Of a DNA stretch of 25,294 nt, positions 6,619 through 13,153 are shown one piece after another. A program made the position numbers and the translations under genes. Source of the DNA: a virus. How positions within the stretch are numbered: position 1 is the stretch's first letter; the number at the start of each line of letters is the position of its first letter. The DNA is taken from positions 1 through 25,294 of IMG/VR virus record IMGVR_UViG_3300032294_000509, one strand, 5' to 3'. Under the pieces are notes generated by a model. That model ran no database searches. It saw nothing but the letters and a program-made list of their open reading frames with translations, and was not told the origin of the DNA.

Positions 6619-6917
6619 GCTGCATGAACACCATGATGATGAACAGCCGCCAGGATGATGAGGACAGAGCCGAGAGCCTGGCCTTTGCAATCGAGGCGCG
6701 TGCTGCTGAACTGCTGACGCATGGCGAGGCGTGCGACCCGTTTGATGGGGTGAACATCTGCGAGGCGCTGGACGAGTCGAGCGCGAATGAAAAGATCGTC
6801 TTGGGCAAGGTGCTGTCTGAGCGCAAGTTTGATCAAGTGGGCATCCTGGTGATGAGCATCAGCCAGGCTTATTGGGCAAAGATGGCCGACGAGCTGGCCG
6901 AGAGGGAGCTGACATGA
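6615..6917 (+). CDS. Phage protein of unknown function (100 aa)
   Basis: The most likely start is ATG 6615, overlapping the upstream TGA. Other in-frame ATGs at 6603, 6627 and 6636 are possible, and no strong ribosome binding site separates them. The product is acidic and helical (SRQDDEDRAESLAFAIEARA, then a GVNICEALDE segment and a C-terminal QAYWAKMADELAERELT). I do not recognise a family. Its end overlaps the next gene by ATGA, so it is translated within the block. Confidence 0.65.
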   Translation: MSCMNTMMMNSRQDDEDRAESLAFAIEARAAELLTHGEACDPFDGVNICEALDESSANEKIVLGKVLSERKFDQVGILVMSISQAYWAKMADELAERELT

Positions 6918-7123
6918 TTCGAGAGCTGTGCACCTGGGTGAAAAACGCCTACACCACGCCGAGCCCTGAGGCCTTGGCATACCGAGAGCTGGACGATTGC
7001 AAACGCAAGCTGTTGGAAGCACAAACAGCGCGTGAGTACGCCGACTCAATGGTCAAGTTCCGCGAGGCGCAGATCAAACGCCTGACTTCCTACCTGCACA
7101 AAGCCACTGAGGAGCAGTTATGA
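6914..7123 (+). CDS. Small coiled-coil phage protein (69 aa)
   Basis: The ATG overlaps the upstream stop, with GAGGGAG at 6901-6907 as ribosome binding site. The product begins MIRELCTWVKNAYTTPSPEA and then forms one long charged helix (about residues 21-66) likely to be a coiled coil. I recall similar small proteins in phages of Burkholderiales, with a conserved short N-terminal segment ahead of a helical EAQTAREYADSMVKFREAQI-type region. Function unknown. It ends in an ATGA overlap with the next gene. Confidence 0.68.
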   Translation: MIRELCTWVKNAYTTPSPEALAYRELDDCKRKLLEAQTAREYADSMVKFREAQIKRLTSYLHKATEEQL

Positions 7124-7488
7124 GAGAAGAATCAAAAATTGAAAAGCAATGGATCACGAAAGCCGGATATCAGGCTGAGGTGCTGGCCACTTTTATGGGA
7201 CACCGCTGCGGCTACGTCACGGTTCCAGATGAACACCCCTGTGCAGGCAAAGATTACAACGAGCTGGATGTCAATGTGCATGGAGGTTTGACTTTTGGCC
7301 AGGGCCAAAAATTTGGCTTCGACTGCGCGCATTTGTATGACGCAAAAGACCCTGCATTGATGAGCGATGAATTTCGAAAGATCCATGAACAGTGGCCAAG
7401 GTTTGATGAAGGTGGCACGGTCAAAACGCTGGAGTTTTGCGTGGCCGAGTGCGAGAAGCTGGCGGCGCAGTTGAAGGAGTTGGCATGA
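7120..7488 (+). CDS. Conserved phage protein with NVHGGLTF motif (122 aa)
   Basis: The protein contains HRCGYVTVPDEHPCAGKDYNELDVNVHGGLTF (about 28-59), then KFGFDCAHLYDA (about 64-75) and a C-terminal helix FCVAECEKLAAQL. This GYV-P-HP ... NVHGGLT ... GFDCAH pattern is familiar from many phages and prophages of proteobacteria, where it is annotated as hypothetical. The invariant His, Asp and Cys residues hint at an active or metal site, but no activity is known. It overlaps both neighbours by ATGA. Confidence 0.75.
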   Translation: MREESKIEKQWITKAGYQAEVLATFMGHRCGYVTVPDEHPCAGKDYNELDVNVHGGLTFGQGQKFGFDCAHLYDAKDPALMSDEFRKIHEQWPRFDEGGTVKTLEFCVAECEKLAAQLKELA

Positions 7489-7601
7489 CCCAATGCAAAC
7501 ACCGCTGGCTGTTGACCCCAGTGCCAGACCGCAACCATTACCGCTACCAGTGCGCCCGATGTGCGCAAGTGGCATGGGCCACCATCAAGGAGCAGTCGTG
7601 A
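7485..7601 (+). CDS. Zinc-knuckle micro-protein (38 aa)
   Basis: This 38-residue protein has CKH (C4, H6) at the start and YQCARC (C23, C26) further on, a CxH...CxxC set able to hold one zinc ion, with HYRYQ between. It starts by ATGA overlap, has AAGGAG at 7474-7479, and ends in a GTGA overlap with the next gene. The coupled start and stop and the four ligands argue for a real gene. Function unknown. Confidence 0.65.
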   Translation: MTQCKHRWLLTPVPDRNHYRYQCARCAQVAWATIKEQS

Positions 7602-7810
7602 ACTGCTGTGACGAATACGGTGAATGCAACCAGGGCCGGAACTGCCCTGTGCGTGTGGCCAAGATCGGCAAGAAGTTGCACGGGCCTGAGCTGTTGCCGC
7701 AGTCCGTATGGCGGTATATGCTCAGGCGTGCTGCTTGGTGGTTTGTCATGGGCATCCTGGGGATGCTCTGGCTGGCCTTCTTGGTGGCTTGCGCCGCCGT
7801 TTATGCGTAA
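7598..7810 (+). CDS. Small membrane protein with N-terminal cysteine motif (70 aa)
   Basis: Start GTG 7598 overlaps the previous stop and sits five bases after AAGGAG (7587-7592). Four cysteines (C3, C4, C10, C16) in NCCDEYGECNQGRNCPVR precede a basic linker and one hydrophobic segment at about residues 45-68, so the cysteine-rich end probably faces the cytoplasm. The CNQGRNCPVR motif recurs in small phage membrane proteins of unknown function. It is the last gene of the plus-strand arm. Its stop lies inside the end of the convergent endolysin gene, with a 10-base overlap (7801-7810). Confidence 0.7.
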   Translation: MNCCDEYGECNQGRNCPVRVAKIGKKLHGPELLPQSVWRYMLRRAAWWFVMGILGMLWLAFLVACAAVYA

Positions 7811-8238
7811 GGCCTGGTTCCAGCCTTGTCGATGATCAATGCCTGCTTCCTGGGGCTGGTGTCCACGCTGTTAGGCACGCTAATGTGAGTCCAGCGGTCA
7901 AACTCGCGGATGACCTGATCGTAGCCGATGCCACTGGCGACGATGGCTTTCACCACTTGGTCTGGTGTCATGCCTGGCACACGGAAGTCGGCAGCGCAGC
8001 CGAGGCGGTGCTGGCTGGTGTCTTTGCTGCCCACTGCGTCGTTGACCTTCTTGGTGCGAAGGCCTGAGCTGATCATGATGGGCTTTCCGTTCAGCACGAC
8101 CTTGACCTGCTCCAAGAAGTCTGCAAGCCTCGTGAGGTTGGCCAGCTCTTGATCGTTGGGGCTGTTGTCCCAGCCATTGCGCTCTGCCGTCTCGCTGGCT
8201 GTCAGCTCTTCCAGGGTGAAATGGGGTGTTAGGTTCAT
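7801..8238 (-). CDS. Endolysin, M15-type zinc peptidase
   Basis: The 145-residue protein matches the peptidase M15 (D-Ala-D-Ala carboxypeptidase/L-Ala-D-Glu endopeptidase) fold used by phage endolysins. It starts NLTPHFTLEELTAS, has SSGLRTKKVNDAVGSKDTSQ, then HRLGCAADF with zinc ligands H77 and D84, and WTHISV with H118 as third ligand. E112 or D114 lies close to the expected catalytic acid. It would cut peptidoglycan peptides to release virions. There is no signal peptide, so it needs the holin encoded just upstream, whose stop overlaps this ATG (8235-8238). AAGGAG lies five bases before the ATG. Its end overlaps the last early gene by 10 bases. Confidence 0.92.
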   Translation of the reverse strand: MNLTPHFTLEELTASETAERNGWDNSPNDQELANLTRLADFLEQVKVVLNGKPIMISSGLRTKKVNDAVGSKDTSQHRLGCAADFRVPGMTPDQVVKAIVASGIGYDQVIREFDRWTHISVPNSVDTSPRKQALIIDKAGTRPYA

Positions 8239-8663
8239 TTTTGCTCCTTGTCTTGCTTGTTGGCTTTCATGTCCATGATTTTCTCAAGAGTGCGGCCACC
8301 GAAGTAGAACGACATCACCAACATGCCCCACTGCCCGAGCAGCTCGACATAGCTTTTGTTGGTGTCGTAATCGAATGCCGACATCATGGCAAAGGTGAAG
8401 TATCCCCCAAGGATCAGCAGCAGCGTCATGGGCCTGATGTTCTTTGACAGCCATGAGTCGCTGCCCATGTCGGCCTTGAGGCGCTCGGTCAAATTGTTCT
8501 GCTCTGTCTTGTAGAGATCTGTCTCGTTGGCCATCTTTGCGAGTTCACCGTCCTGGGCCATTTTTGCCAAGTCGAGTTGGGCCTTGGCCTTGGCCTCTGG
8601 GTCTGGGATCAGTTTGTCGATCAGCTTGGTGCCAACATCGAGAAGTGCTGCGAGTGGAAACAT
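8235..8663 (-). CDS. Holin (GTA_holin_3TM-like)
   Basis: This 142-residue protein carries the LIPDPEAKAKAQL start motif (18-30) and a charged amphipathic middle. The SWLSKNIRPMTLLLILGGY segment (70-88) opens the first membrane helix, and a second hydrophobic stretch covers about residues 106-123. A basic tail ends it. This order is typical of the 3TM holin family seen in gene transfer agents and phages. It would form membrane lesions that release the endolysin, and the overlapping endolysin gene supports that role. The weakly hydrophobic N-terminal helix (about 1-19) may be the third segment. AAAGGGG lies upstream of the ATG. Confidence 0.85.
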   Translation of the reverse strand: MFPLAALLDVGTKLIDKLIPDPEAKAKAQLDLAKMAQDGELAKMANETDLYKTEQNNLTERLKADMGSDSWLSKNIRPMTLLLILGGYFTFAMMSAFDYDTNKSYVELLGQWGMLVMSFYFGGRTLEKIMDMKANKQDKEQK

Positions 8664-8664
8664 A

Positions 8665-9282
8665 TCAATTGCCCCTTTTGGTTAGCATTGTGCTGGCGAT
8701 CTCCAGCATGAATTTGGTCTGCTGCAAGTCCTCTGGAGGCTGTGGCCATCCGACTGTGATCTGGCCAACAAAACGATGGCTGTCTGGTGGAACGCTCACC
8801 CGGCAGGTGAAGGCCACGCCCTTCTCGATGTACCAGAGACCGACCTCGGACTGCGCGTATCGGTATTCGCCGCACGGGATCTCATTGGTCATGAGCTTGA
8901 CGACATCGCTGTTGTTGGATGAATTCTGGCTGAACAGGCCGACGTCGATGTCCTCGATGCTCTTGTCGCGCCCGTCTTTGGTGTAGGCCTTGTACAGCAC
9001 TCGGCTGTTGAACAGAGGGTTCACCTTGAAGATGGCGACCACGGTTGCGCCGGTGTGTTTGAACAACAAGGAGCTGGCCTCGTCTGCCCTGGCCGTGTTG
9101 ATCTCTGGCAGCTTCTTGGATTCTTTGTAGGCATCCAGCATGAAGGTCTGGTTTTGCCAAAGGAAATACCCGGCAAAGGCCACCACGCCCATGATGAGTA
9201 TGGCGAACAGCTTAAAGGGCGAATCAACGTACCCGAGCACCTTGTCCAGGGTGGAATTTGCGTTCAGCTTCTCTTCGCTCAT
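8665..9282 (-). CDS. Phage membrane protein, single N-terminal anchor (205 aa)
   Basis: The protein has about 23 cytoplasmic residues, one membrane helix (about 24-42) and a soluble domain of about 160 residues predicted to be periplasmic. That domain has a mixed alpha/beta pattern and contains GATVVAIFKVNPLFNSRVLY, IPCGEYRYAQ and GVAFTCRV, with two cysteines that could form a disulfide. The mixed pattern loosely recalls GAF or sensor domains, but I cannot assign it. Lying beside the holin, with overlaps to its neighbours, it may act in lysis control or superinfection exclusion. No lipobox or proline-rich segment argues for a spanin. Function unknown. Confidence 0.75.
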   Translation of the reverse strand: MSEEKLNANSTLDKVLGYVDSPFKLFAILIMGVVAFAGYFLWQNQTFMLDAYKESKKLPEINTARADEASSLLFKHTGATVVAIFKVNPLFNSRVLYKAYTKDGRDKSIEDIDVGLFSQNSSNNSDVVKLMTNEIPCGEYRYAQSEVGLWYIEKGVAFTCRVSVPPDSHRFVGQITVGWPQPPEDLQQTKFMLEIASTMLTKRGN

Positions 9283-9725
9283 CGCAGGTGCTTCATGTAG
9301 ATGATGAATCCGCCGACCATGAGGCCTGCCAGAACAATGACCGCCATGCCGATGGCAATGTATTCGGTCAGCTCCGCCAGCCGCGCTGCCCTGCGAATTT
9401 TCTCGCGCTTGATGGCCTCAGCTGCTTCTCTGCGCTGCCTGGCTGCCTGGGCCTGGAACTTGAGCCAGTCATTCCACATGCCTGGTCTGCCTGCGTAAAC
9501 CATGCGCTCGCGTAAATCTTCTTCCTGCTGCCTGAGCTGCTCAAGCGCCATGAACTCAGCCAAGTCAGAGCCACCACCCTTCTTGGTGGCGTTCTCTTGG
9601 ATCTTGGCCTTGTTGTCGAAATAGTCGAAAACCCTGGATCCGAGCTGGTGCAGCTCCTTGCCATTGGCAAGTGCAGCCTTGATGACCGCAAACGCAGCGT
9701 TCGCTGCTGCGATCTCAGCCAGCAT
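9279..9725 (-). CDS. Conserved phage membrane-associated protein, C-terminal anchor (148 aa)
   Basis: The protein starts LAEIAAANAAFAVIKAALAN (2-21), has a conserved centre SDLAEFMALEQLRQQEEDL and GRPGMWNDWLKFQ (79-91), a long basic helix (about 92-118) and one membrane helix (about 121-143). I recognise this architecture and these motifs from many aquatic phages, including cyanophages and pelagiphages, where the gene is conserved but unassigned. It overlaps the next gene by four bases. Its place between structural and lysis genes fits either a virion component or a lysis accessory. Confidence 0.78.
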   Translation of the reverse strand: MLAEIAAANAAFAVIKAALANGKELHQLGSRVFDYFDNKAKIQENATKKGGGSDLAEFMALEQLRQQEEDLRERMVYAGRPGMWNDWLKFQAQAARQRREAAEAIKREKIRRAARLAELTEYIAIGMAVIVLAGLMVGGFIIYMKHLR

Positions 9726-9726
9726 G

Positions 9727-9942
9727 TTATCCGCCCTTCATGTGGCCAGCAATCCAAGCCACGGCAGCTCCGACCGATGACGCAATGGTCATGCCCATCC
9801 AGAAGCCGCCGCGCCCTTTGTTGGCGAGCGCGAGCAGCTCCTCGACGTTGCGTTCCATCTTGTCCACCTTCTTGTCCATGTCCTGGACTTTCTGCCAAAG
9901 CACGCCGTACTTGACCAGATCAATCTCGTTCCCATCCGCCAT
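9727..9942 (-). CDS. Small coiled-coil membrane protein, XhlA-like layout (71 aa)
   Basis: Start ATG 9942 is chosen because GGAGG (9951-9955 on the plus strand as CCTCC) lies eight bases upstream. An in-frame GTG at 9960 has no such site. The protein begins MADGNEIDLVKYGVLWQKVQ and has a heptad-like helix DMDKKVDKMERNVEELLALA (about 21-40). A membrane segment follows (about 46-66, FWMGMTIASSVGAAVAWIAG) and the protein ends HMKGG. Coiled coil plus C-terminal anchor is the layout of hemolysin XhlA, a holin partner, but the sequence match is not strong enough to name it so. It sits with the other membrane genes ahead of the holin. Confidence 0.72.
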   Translation of the reverse strand: MADGNEIDLVKYGVLWQKVQDMDKKVDKMERNVEELLALANKGRGGFWMGMTIASSVGAAVAWIAGHMKGG

Positions 9943-9960
9943 GACTTCGGCCTCCAGCAC

Positions 9961-10314
9961 TTAGATGCCCTGGCCGGGCGTGACGTAAACGGTAGTCGCG
10001 CTAGAAGCAAGACCGCTGAAGAAGGTGTCGATGTTGAAGCGCAGGATCTCGATAGCACCAGGCAGCAGCACGATGGCTGCTGTAGGTGATCCAGCTGTTG
10101 GAGCCACGGCAGCGGCCTGGGCCAGTGCAGCTGTGGGGCCAGTGCCCAAGAACACGGTGTTCGAGCCTGCGTTCACGAAGCGGTATTGGCCTGCGGCTTG
10201 AGGGTTGAACTTCTCAAAGACAGGAGCCTGGACGCCAGTGGGGGCTGTGCCTGCGGCAGCGACGACGACGGTGTTGCCGATGGGGTTGAATGCAATTTGA
10301 CTGTTACCGGACAT
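9961..10314 (-). CDS. Small beta-rich phage structural protein (117 aa)
   Basis: The product is Ala/Thr/Val-rich with repeated short strands (IGNTVVVAAAGTAPTG, QYRFVNAGSNTVFLGTG) and a C-terminal LLPGAIEILRFN ... TTVYVTPGQG. It has no charge clusters, cysteines or membrane helix. This composition is typical of phage decoration, tail or baseplate-like beta-sandwich proteins. AAGGAG lies six bases before the ATG. It follows the frameshifted gene and precedes the membrane genes. A virion role is likely but unproven. Confidence 0.7.
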   Translation of the reverse strand: MSGNSQIAFNPIGNTVVVAAAGTAPTGVQAPVFEKFNPQAAGQYRFVNAGSNTVFLGTGPTAALAQAAAVAPTAGSPTAAIVLLPGAIEILRFNIDTFFSGLASSATTVYVTPGQGI

Positions 10315-10315
10315 G

Positions 10316-10563
10316 TCAGACTCCTTGTGCGGCAGTGGCTGCCTTGTAAGCTGCTACAACGTCAGCAGTGTGAGTGGCAGCACAGATGGCCTGCACACGG
10401 GCATCTTCTGCGCTGTAGTCATCGCTAGGTGCGACAACGTGGCGGTGGAAAGTGGCACTGATCTGTTTGCCGTCTTCATGATGGTGGTCTTGGTGCGAAC
10501 TTGCACACAGCCGTTTTCAAGCACTTCAATTTTGTCAATAACTTCAATTTTTTCTAAAGCCAT
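10316..10563 (-). pseudogene. Small phage protein gene broken by a one-base frameshift
   Basis: From ATG 10563, behind TTGGAG, the frame reads MALEKIEVIDKIEVLENGCV and on to VRTKTTIM. It then degenerates into an unlikely tail and stops at 10354. In the -1 frame, from about 10477, the sequence reads DGKQISATFHRHVVAPSDDY and then SAEDARVQAICAATHTADVV, stopping at 10316, just before the next gene. Joined, the two parts give an 82-residue protein of a kind I know from phage tail regions (an FHRHV-P-DD pattern followed by SAEDARVQAI). The span is 248 bases, one short of 83 codons, so a single base is missing near 10477-10482. This could be a real mutation or a sequencing error. I see no slippery heptamer for programmed frameshifting. 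Confidence 0.75.
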
Positions 10564-10611
10564 TTTGATCTCCAATCAAAACCAAGAATCCGGTGTTCCG
10601 CGCCGGTACGG

Positions 10612-12009
10612 TTAATTGTTGTAAACAGCGAGAAAACCTAACGAATTGTTCTCGCGATCAAACACTTGAATTTTGTTTGACAGCGAACCTGCTGGCGCTG
10701 AACCAGAAGCGTTGTTCACCTGCAAACCAGATAAGCCGCTGACCAAGTTCAAAGTTGCTCCAGCCGCTTTACTTGCGTTGCCTATTGTTGGTGTTTGAAC
10801 AATGTTAAACATGGCGTTGATAGTACTTGTGCCATCGGCAAAAATGCCATAAGCAGTCTGACTGTTCATCAAATTATTTTCAACTGTTGCAGTCGCAGTT
10901 CCAGAAGTAATGACGCCGTAAGACCCACCAAAAAATGTACAGCCACTGACAAAGTTCGATACGCTCCCCGTAGCAAACTGAACACATGCGTCTGTTGTGC
11001 CTGTGATGTCGCAAGCCCGGATTGACACTTGGTTAGCATCAACAAGTATGCCTTGATTGGTGGCGTTTTTAATGTTGACGTTGTTCAATGTCACACGAAC
11101 AGCTTTGGGTGATCCTGTTTTTCGAATGTTGATAGCAGGCCCAACACCAGTGCTTGGGCTAACGCTTACCAAGTTGACGTTGGAAATCAACGTGTCATAC
11201 AACACACCAGTTGAGGTTGAAAGTGGGCAACCAATTTGAATTAAGCCCGTAACACCGCCTCCACCTGTCGTGTCAAAACCAGACAGATCAGTGATGAAAT
11301 TGCCGTATTTGTCATCGTTAACAGCATTCGTGATTGCAGCAGCAGCCGCACAACTTCTGGCAATGCAACCAACGATTCCGCTGGCATTGCTGCTTTCAAT
11401 CACAAAACCTGTGTCGGTGCAATTTACAGCATTGCACCCAATGGTCATGTTGGCTTCGCCGCTCATGAAAAACCCATCTGCGCCTTGAGTCAATGTGCCG
11501 CAATTTTGAGCAACGCAGTTGATGAATTCGCAACGAATGCAAGCACCGCCAAAAGTAAGACCAACACCCGGAATACTTGCATACCCTAGCGCGTTTCTCG
11601 CGATGCAGTTTTCAAAATACGAGTCTTCGCACGAAGTAAAACCACCGCCCATAAATCTGATGTTTTGTCCAGAAATGCGGTTTGCTTGATTAGCATCGAT
11701 GAGTAAATTACGAACACTGATATTTGATTTTGAATCAGCGAAAAGGACATACTCAAAGTTGGTTGCGGCTTTGGCTAAAAATCGAGAGCCTTGGCCATCC
11801 AAAGTGATGTTGTTTTTCGGGATCGTGATCGTTGCGTTGATGATGTACGTCCCACTTGGAAACACCACCGTGCCGTATTCTGGGCAAGCGTTCAGCGCAG
11901 CATTGATTGCTGTGGAAGCGTCTGTCGTTCCATCACCCAATGCGCCGTAGTCTGCCACGTTGATGGGCGCACCAACGATCATCGAATATGTTGCTTTTGT
12001 GAGCGCCAT
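10612..12009 (-). CDS. Tailspike, pectate-lyase-type beta-helix protein
   Basis: The 465-residue protein opens MALTKATYSMIVGAPINVAD and continues YGALGDGTTDASTAINAAL (21-39), the classic entry of pectate_lyase_3 beta-helix domains. Many short turns follow (NNITLDGQGS, ISVRNLLIDANQ, VTLNNVNIKNATNQGI, VSIRACDITG), as expected for right-handed parallel beta-helix coils to about residue 420. A short C-terminal segment ends LGFLAVYNN. Such tailspikes bind and often cut capsule or O-antigen polysaccharide. Catalytic acids cannot be named from sequence alone. It lacks a head-binding domain, which is encoded separately at 12599-13084. This stretch is visibly AT-richer than the early genes, a sign of exchange of host-range genes. 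Confidence 0.88.
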   Translation of the reverse strand: MALTKATYSMIVGAPINVADYGALGDGTTDASTAINAALNACPEYGTVVFPSGTYIINATITIPKNNITLDGQGSRFLAKAATNFEYVLFADSKSNISVRNLLIDANQANRISGQNIRFMGGGFTSCEDSYFENCIARNALGYASIPGVGLTFGGACIRCEFINCVAQNCGTLTQGADGFFMSGEANMTIGCNAVNCTDTGFVIESSNASGIVGCIARSCAAAAAITNAVNDDKYGNFITDLSGFDTTGGGGVTGLIQIGCPLSTSTGVLYDTLISNVNLVSVSPSTGVGPAINIRKTGSPKAVRVTLNNVNIKNATNQGILVDANQVSIRACDITGTTDACVQFATGSVSNFVSGCTFFGGSYGVITSGTATATVENNLMNSQTAYGIFADGTSTINAMFNIVQTPTIGNASKAAGATLNLVSGLSGLQVNNASGSAPAGSLSNKIQVFDRENNSLGFLAVYNN

Positions 12010-12018
12010 GTCAATTCC

Positions 12019-12588
12019 TTATGCGGCTTCGTAGATGACGGTGAAAATCATCAGGTTTGCACCTGCCCCTGTGCCCAAATCAGCAACAGTGCTTTGTGTA
12101 ACTGCTCCGTTTGAGGTAAGGCGATACCACAATTCAACCAAAGTTGAGTTGCCAAGTGCTGTGGCAGAAATTGGATTGTTGATGTTAAATGCACTTGCAC
12201 GACCTACAACTGCTCCAGATCTAGTGTCTAAAGTTGAGCCGGTTGATGGGGCAACTGTAAAAGGTAAGCCACCTAGTCGCAATGCTCCAGAACCACCAGA
12301 TACAGAGTCTGTACGGATCGCGCCGTATGCATAGACCATGCGGCCAATCTTGGTGTATCTGCCACCTGTGGCCGCAGCGTATGTAATTGTTGGTTGCGTT
12401 GTAAACCCATCAAAAACGGGTGTCCAAGTGCCTTCTTCGTAATCATCAAACAACTCGCTGGTCATGCCTGGAGCAGATGGGTCGGCAGAAAAGTCGATGC
12501 CTTTTCCTGCTGTGGCAATGACGAGGTTGCCTGCGACGATAGTCTGGTCGCCTGTGCGTGTTGATGGGAATCCAACTGTTTTAAGCAT
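12019..12588 (-). CDS. Tail fibre/receptor-binding module with YEEGTWTP motif
   Basis: The 189-residue protein has the widespread phage tail-fibre module GIDFSADPSAPGMTSELFDD (30-49) followed at once by YEEGTWTPVF (50-59). Then come GGRYTKIGRMVYAYGAI (75-91), beta-rich sequence and a C-terminal FTVIYEAA. In known proteins this module forms the exposed C-terminal part of tail fibres. Here it stands as its own gene. A clear AAGGAG precedes the ATG. It probably assembles with the adaptor gene before it and the beta-helix tailspike after it. It shares the AT-rich composition of the tailspike. Confidence 0.82.
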   Translation of the reverse strand: MLKTVGFPSTRTGDQTIVAGNLVIATAGKGIDFSADPSAPGMTSELFDDYEEGTWTPVFDGFTTQPTITYAAATGGRYTKIGRMVYAYGAIRTDSVSGGSGALRLGGLPFTVAPSTGSTLDTRSGAVVGRASAFNINNPISATALGNSTLVELWYRLTSNGAVTQSTVADLGTGAGANLMIFTVIYEAA

Positions 12589-12598
12589 TGCTTTCTCC

Positions 12599-13084
12599 TT
12601 AGATCAGGAACTCGATCACCGAGTTTAATGGGGGTGCTTCCGAGAACGTCACGTTACCGCTGGCCGCCGTGTAGGTGTTTTTGTTTTGGTAAACACCATT
12701 GATGAATATGGCGCTTGGAAAAGATGAGACTGCAAAGACAGTTTGCACACCGTTGCCTGTTGCATTAGATGCAATGAAGCCATCGCCAGAGAGGTTGTCG
12801 TTTAGTGAGGTGTAGACCACGCTGCCTTTGGAGTCGAGCACCTGGATGCTGTAGTCGCTAGCCACGTAGAAACGTGCAGGTGTACCGCTGCGTGATGGGT
12901 AGCCGTTGAGCGTGCGGATGGGCTGCGGTGCTGCGATGGTTTGTGCTGCATCCCAATAGACTGCGATGGGGTTGACCTGGGGGTTCAAGTTGACCGTGCC
13001 GATCCAGATGTAACCATTTTCCAACGGCAGACCGTCAGTGCCAGCAAATGCTGGGTACGGTGGTTGAACTTCAATCGTGGACAT
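12599..13084 (-). CDS. Tail adaptor resembling the P22 tailspike head-binding domain
   Basis: Residues 1-100 follow the P22 tailspike head-binding domain pattern: VQPPYPAFAGTDGLPLENGY (6-25), IWIGTVNLNPQVNPIAVYWD (26-45), then APQPIRTLNGYPSRSGTPAR and FYVASDYSIQVLDSKGSVVY. In P22 this domain fixes the tailspike to the tail hub. Here the remaining 60 residues form a small beta module (GVQTVFAVSSFPSAIFINGV, SEAPPLNSVIEFLI) instead of a beta-helix, so the spike is split over several genes. AGGAG lies nine bases before the ATG. The protein probably anchors the adsorption apparatus. Confidence in the domain match is high; the assembly model is inference. Confidence 0.85.
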   Translation of the reverse strand: MSTIEVQPPYPAFAGTDGLPLENGYIWIGTVNLNPQVNPIAVYWDAAQTIAAPQPIRTLNGYPSRSGTPARFYVASDYSIQVLDSKGSVVYTSLNDNLSGDGFIASNATGNGVQTVFAVSSFPSAIFINGVYQNKNTYTAASGNVTFSEAPPLNSVIEFLI

Positions 13085-13153
13085 TTACTGGTTCTCCTGG
13101 ATGGTGGATTGTCGCTCAAGGCTGCACGGGTGGCAATGCGTTGAGGGCTTCAT
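13085..13153 (-). CDS. Possible 22-residue leader ORF
   Basis: The 65-base gap before the adaptor gene contains a short frame whose ATG overlaps the stop of the ejection-protein gene (ATGA at 13150-13153) and whose TAA directly precedes the adaptor ATG. The peptide (MKPSTHCHPCSLERQSTIQE plus two residues) has no recognisable family. It may serve only to carry ribosomes across the gap. Without protein or conservation evidence this remains a weak call. Confidence 0.25.
   Translation of the reverse strand: MKPSTHCHPCSLERQSTIQENQ

Noticed and set aside
8665-9282. Spanin assignment for the 205-residue membrane protein
   Set aside because: No lipobox, no embedded or overlapping second spanin gene and no long periplasmic coiled coil; the domain looks globular.
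10470-10490. Programmed -1 ribosomal frameshift
   Set aside because: No X XXY YYZ slippery heptamer or obvious downstream pseudoknot is seen at the frame change, so loss of one base is the simpler reading.
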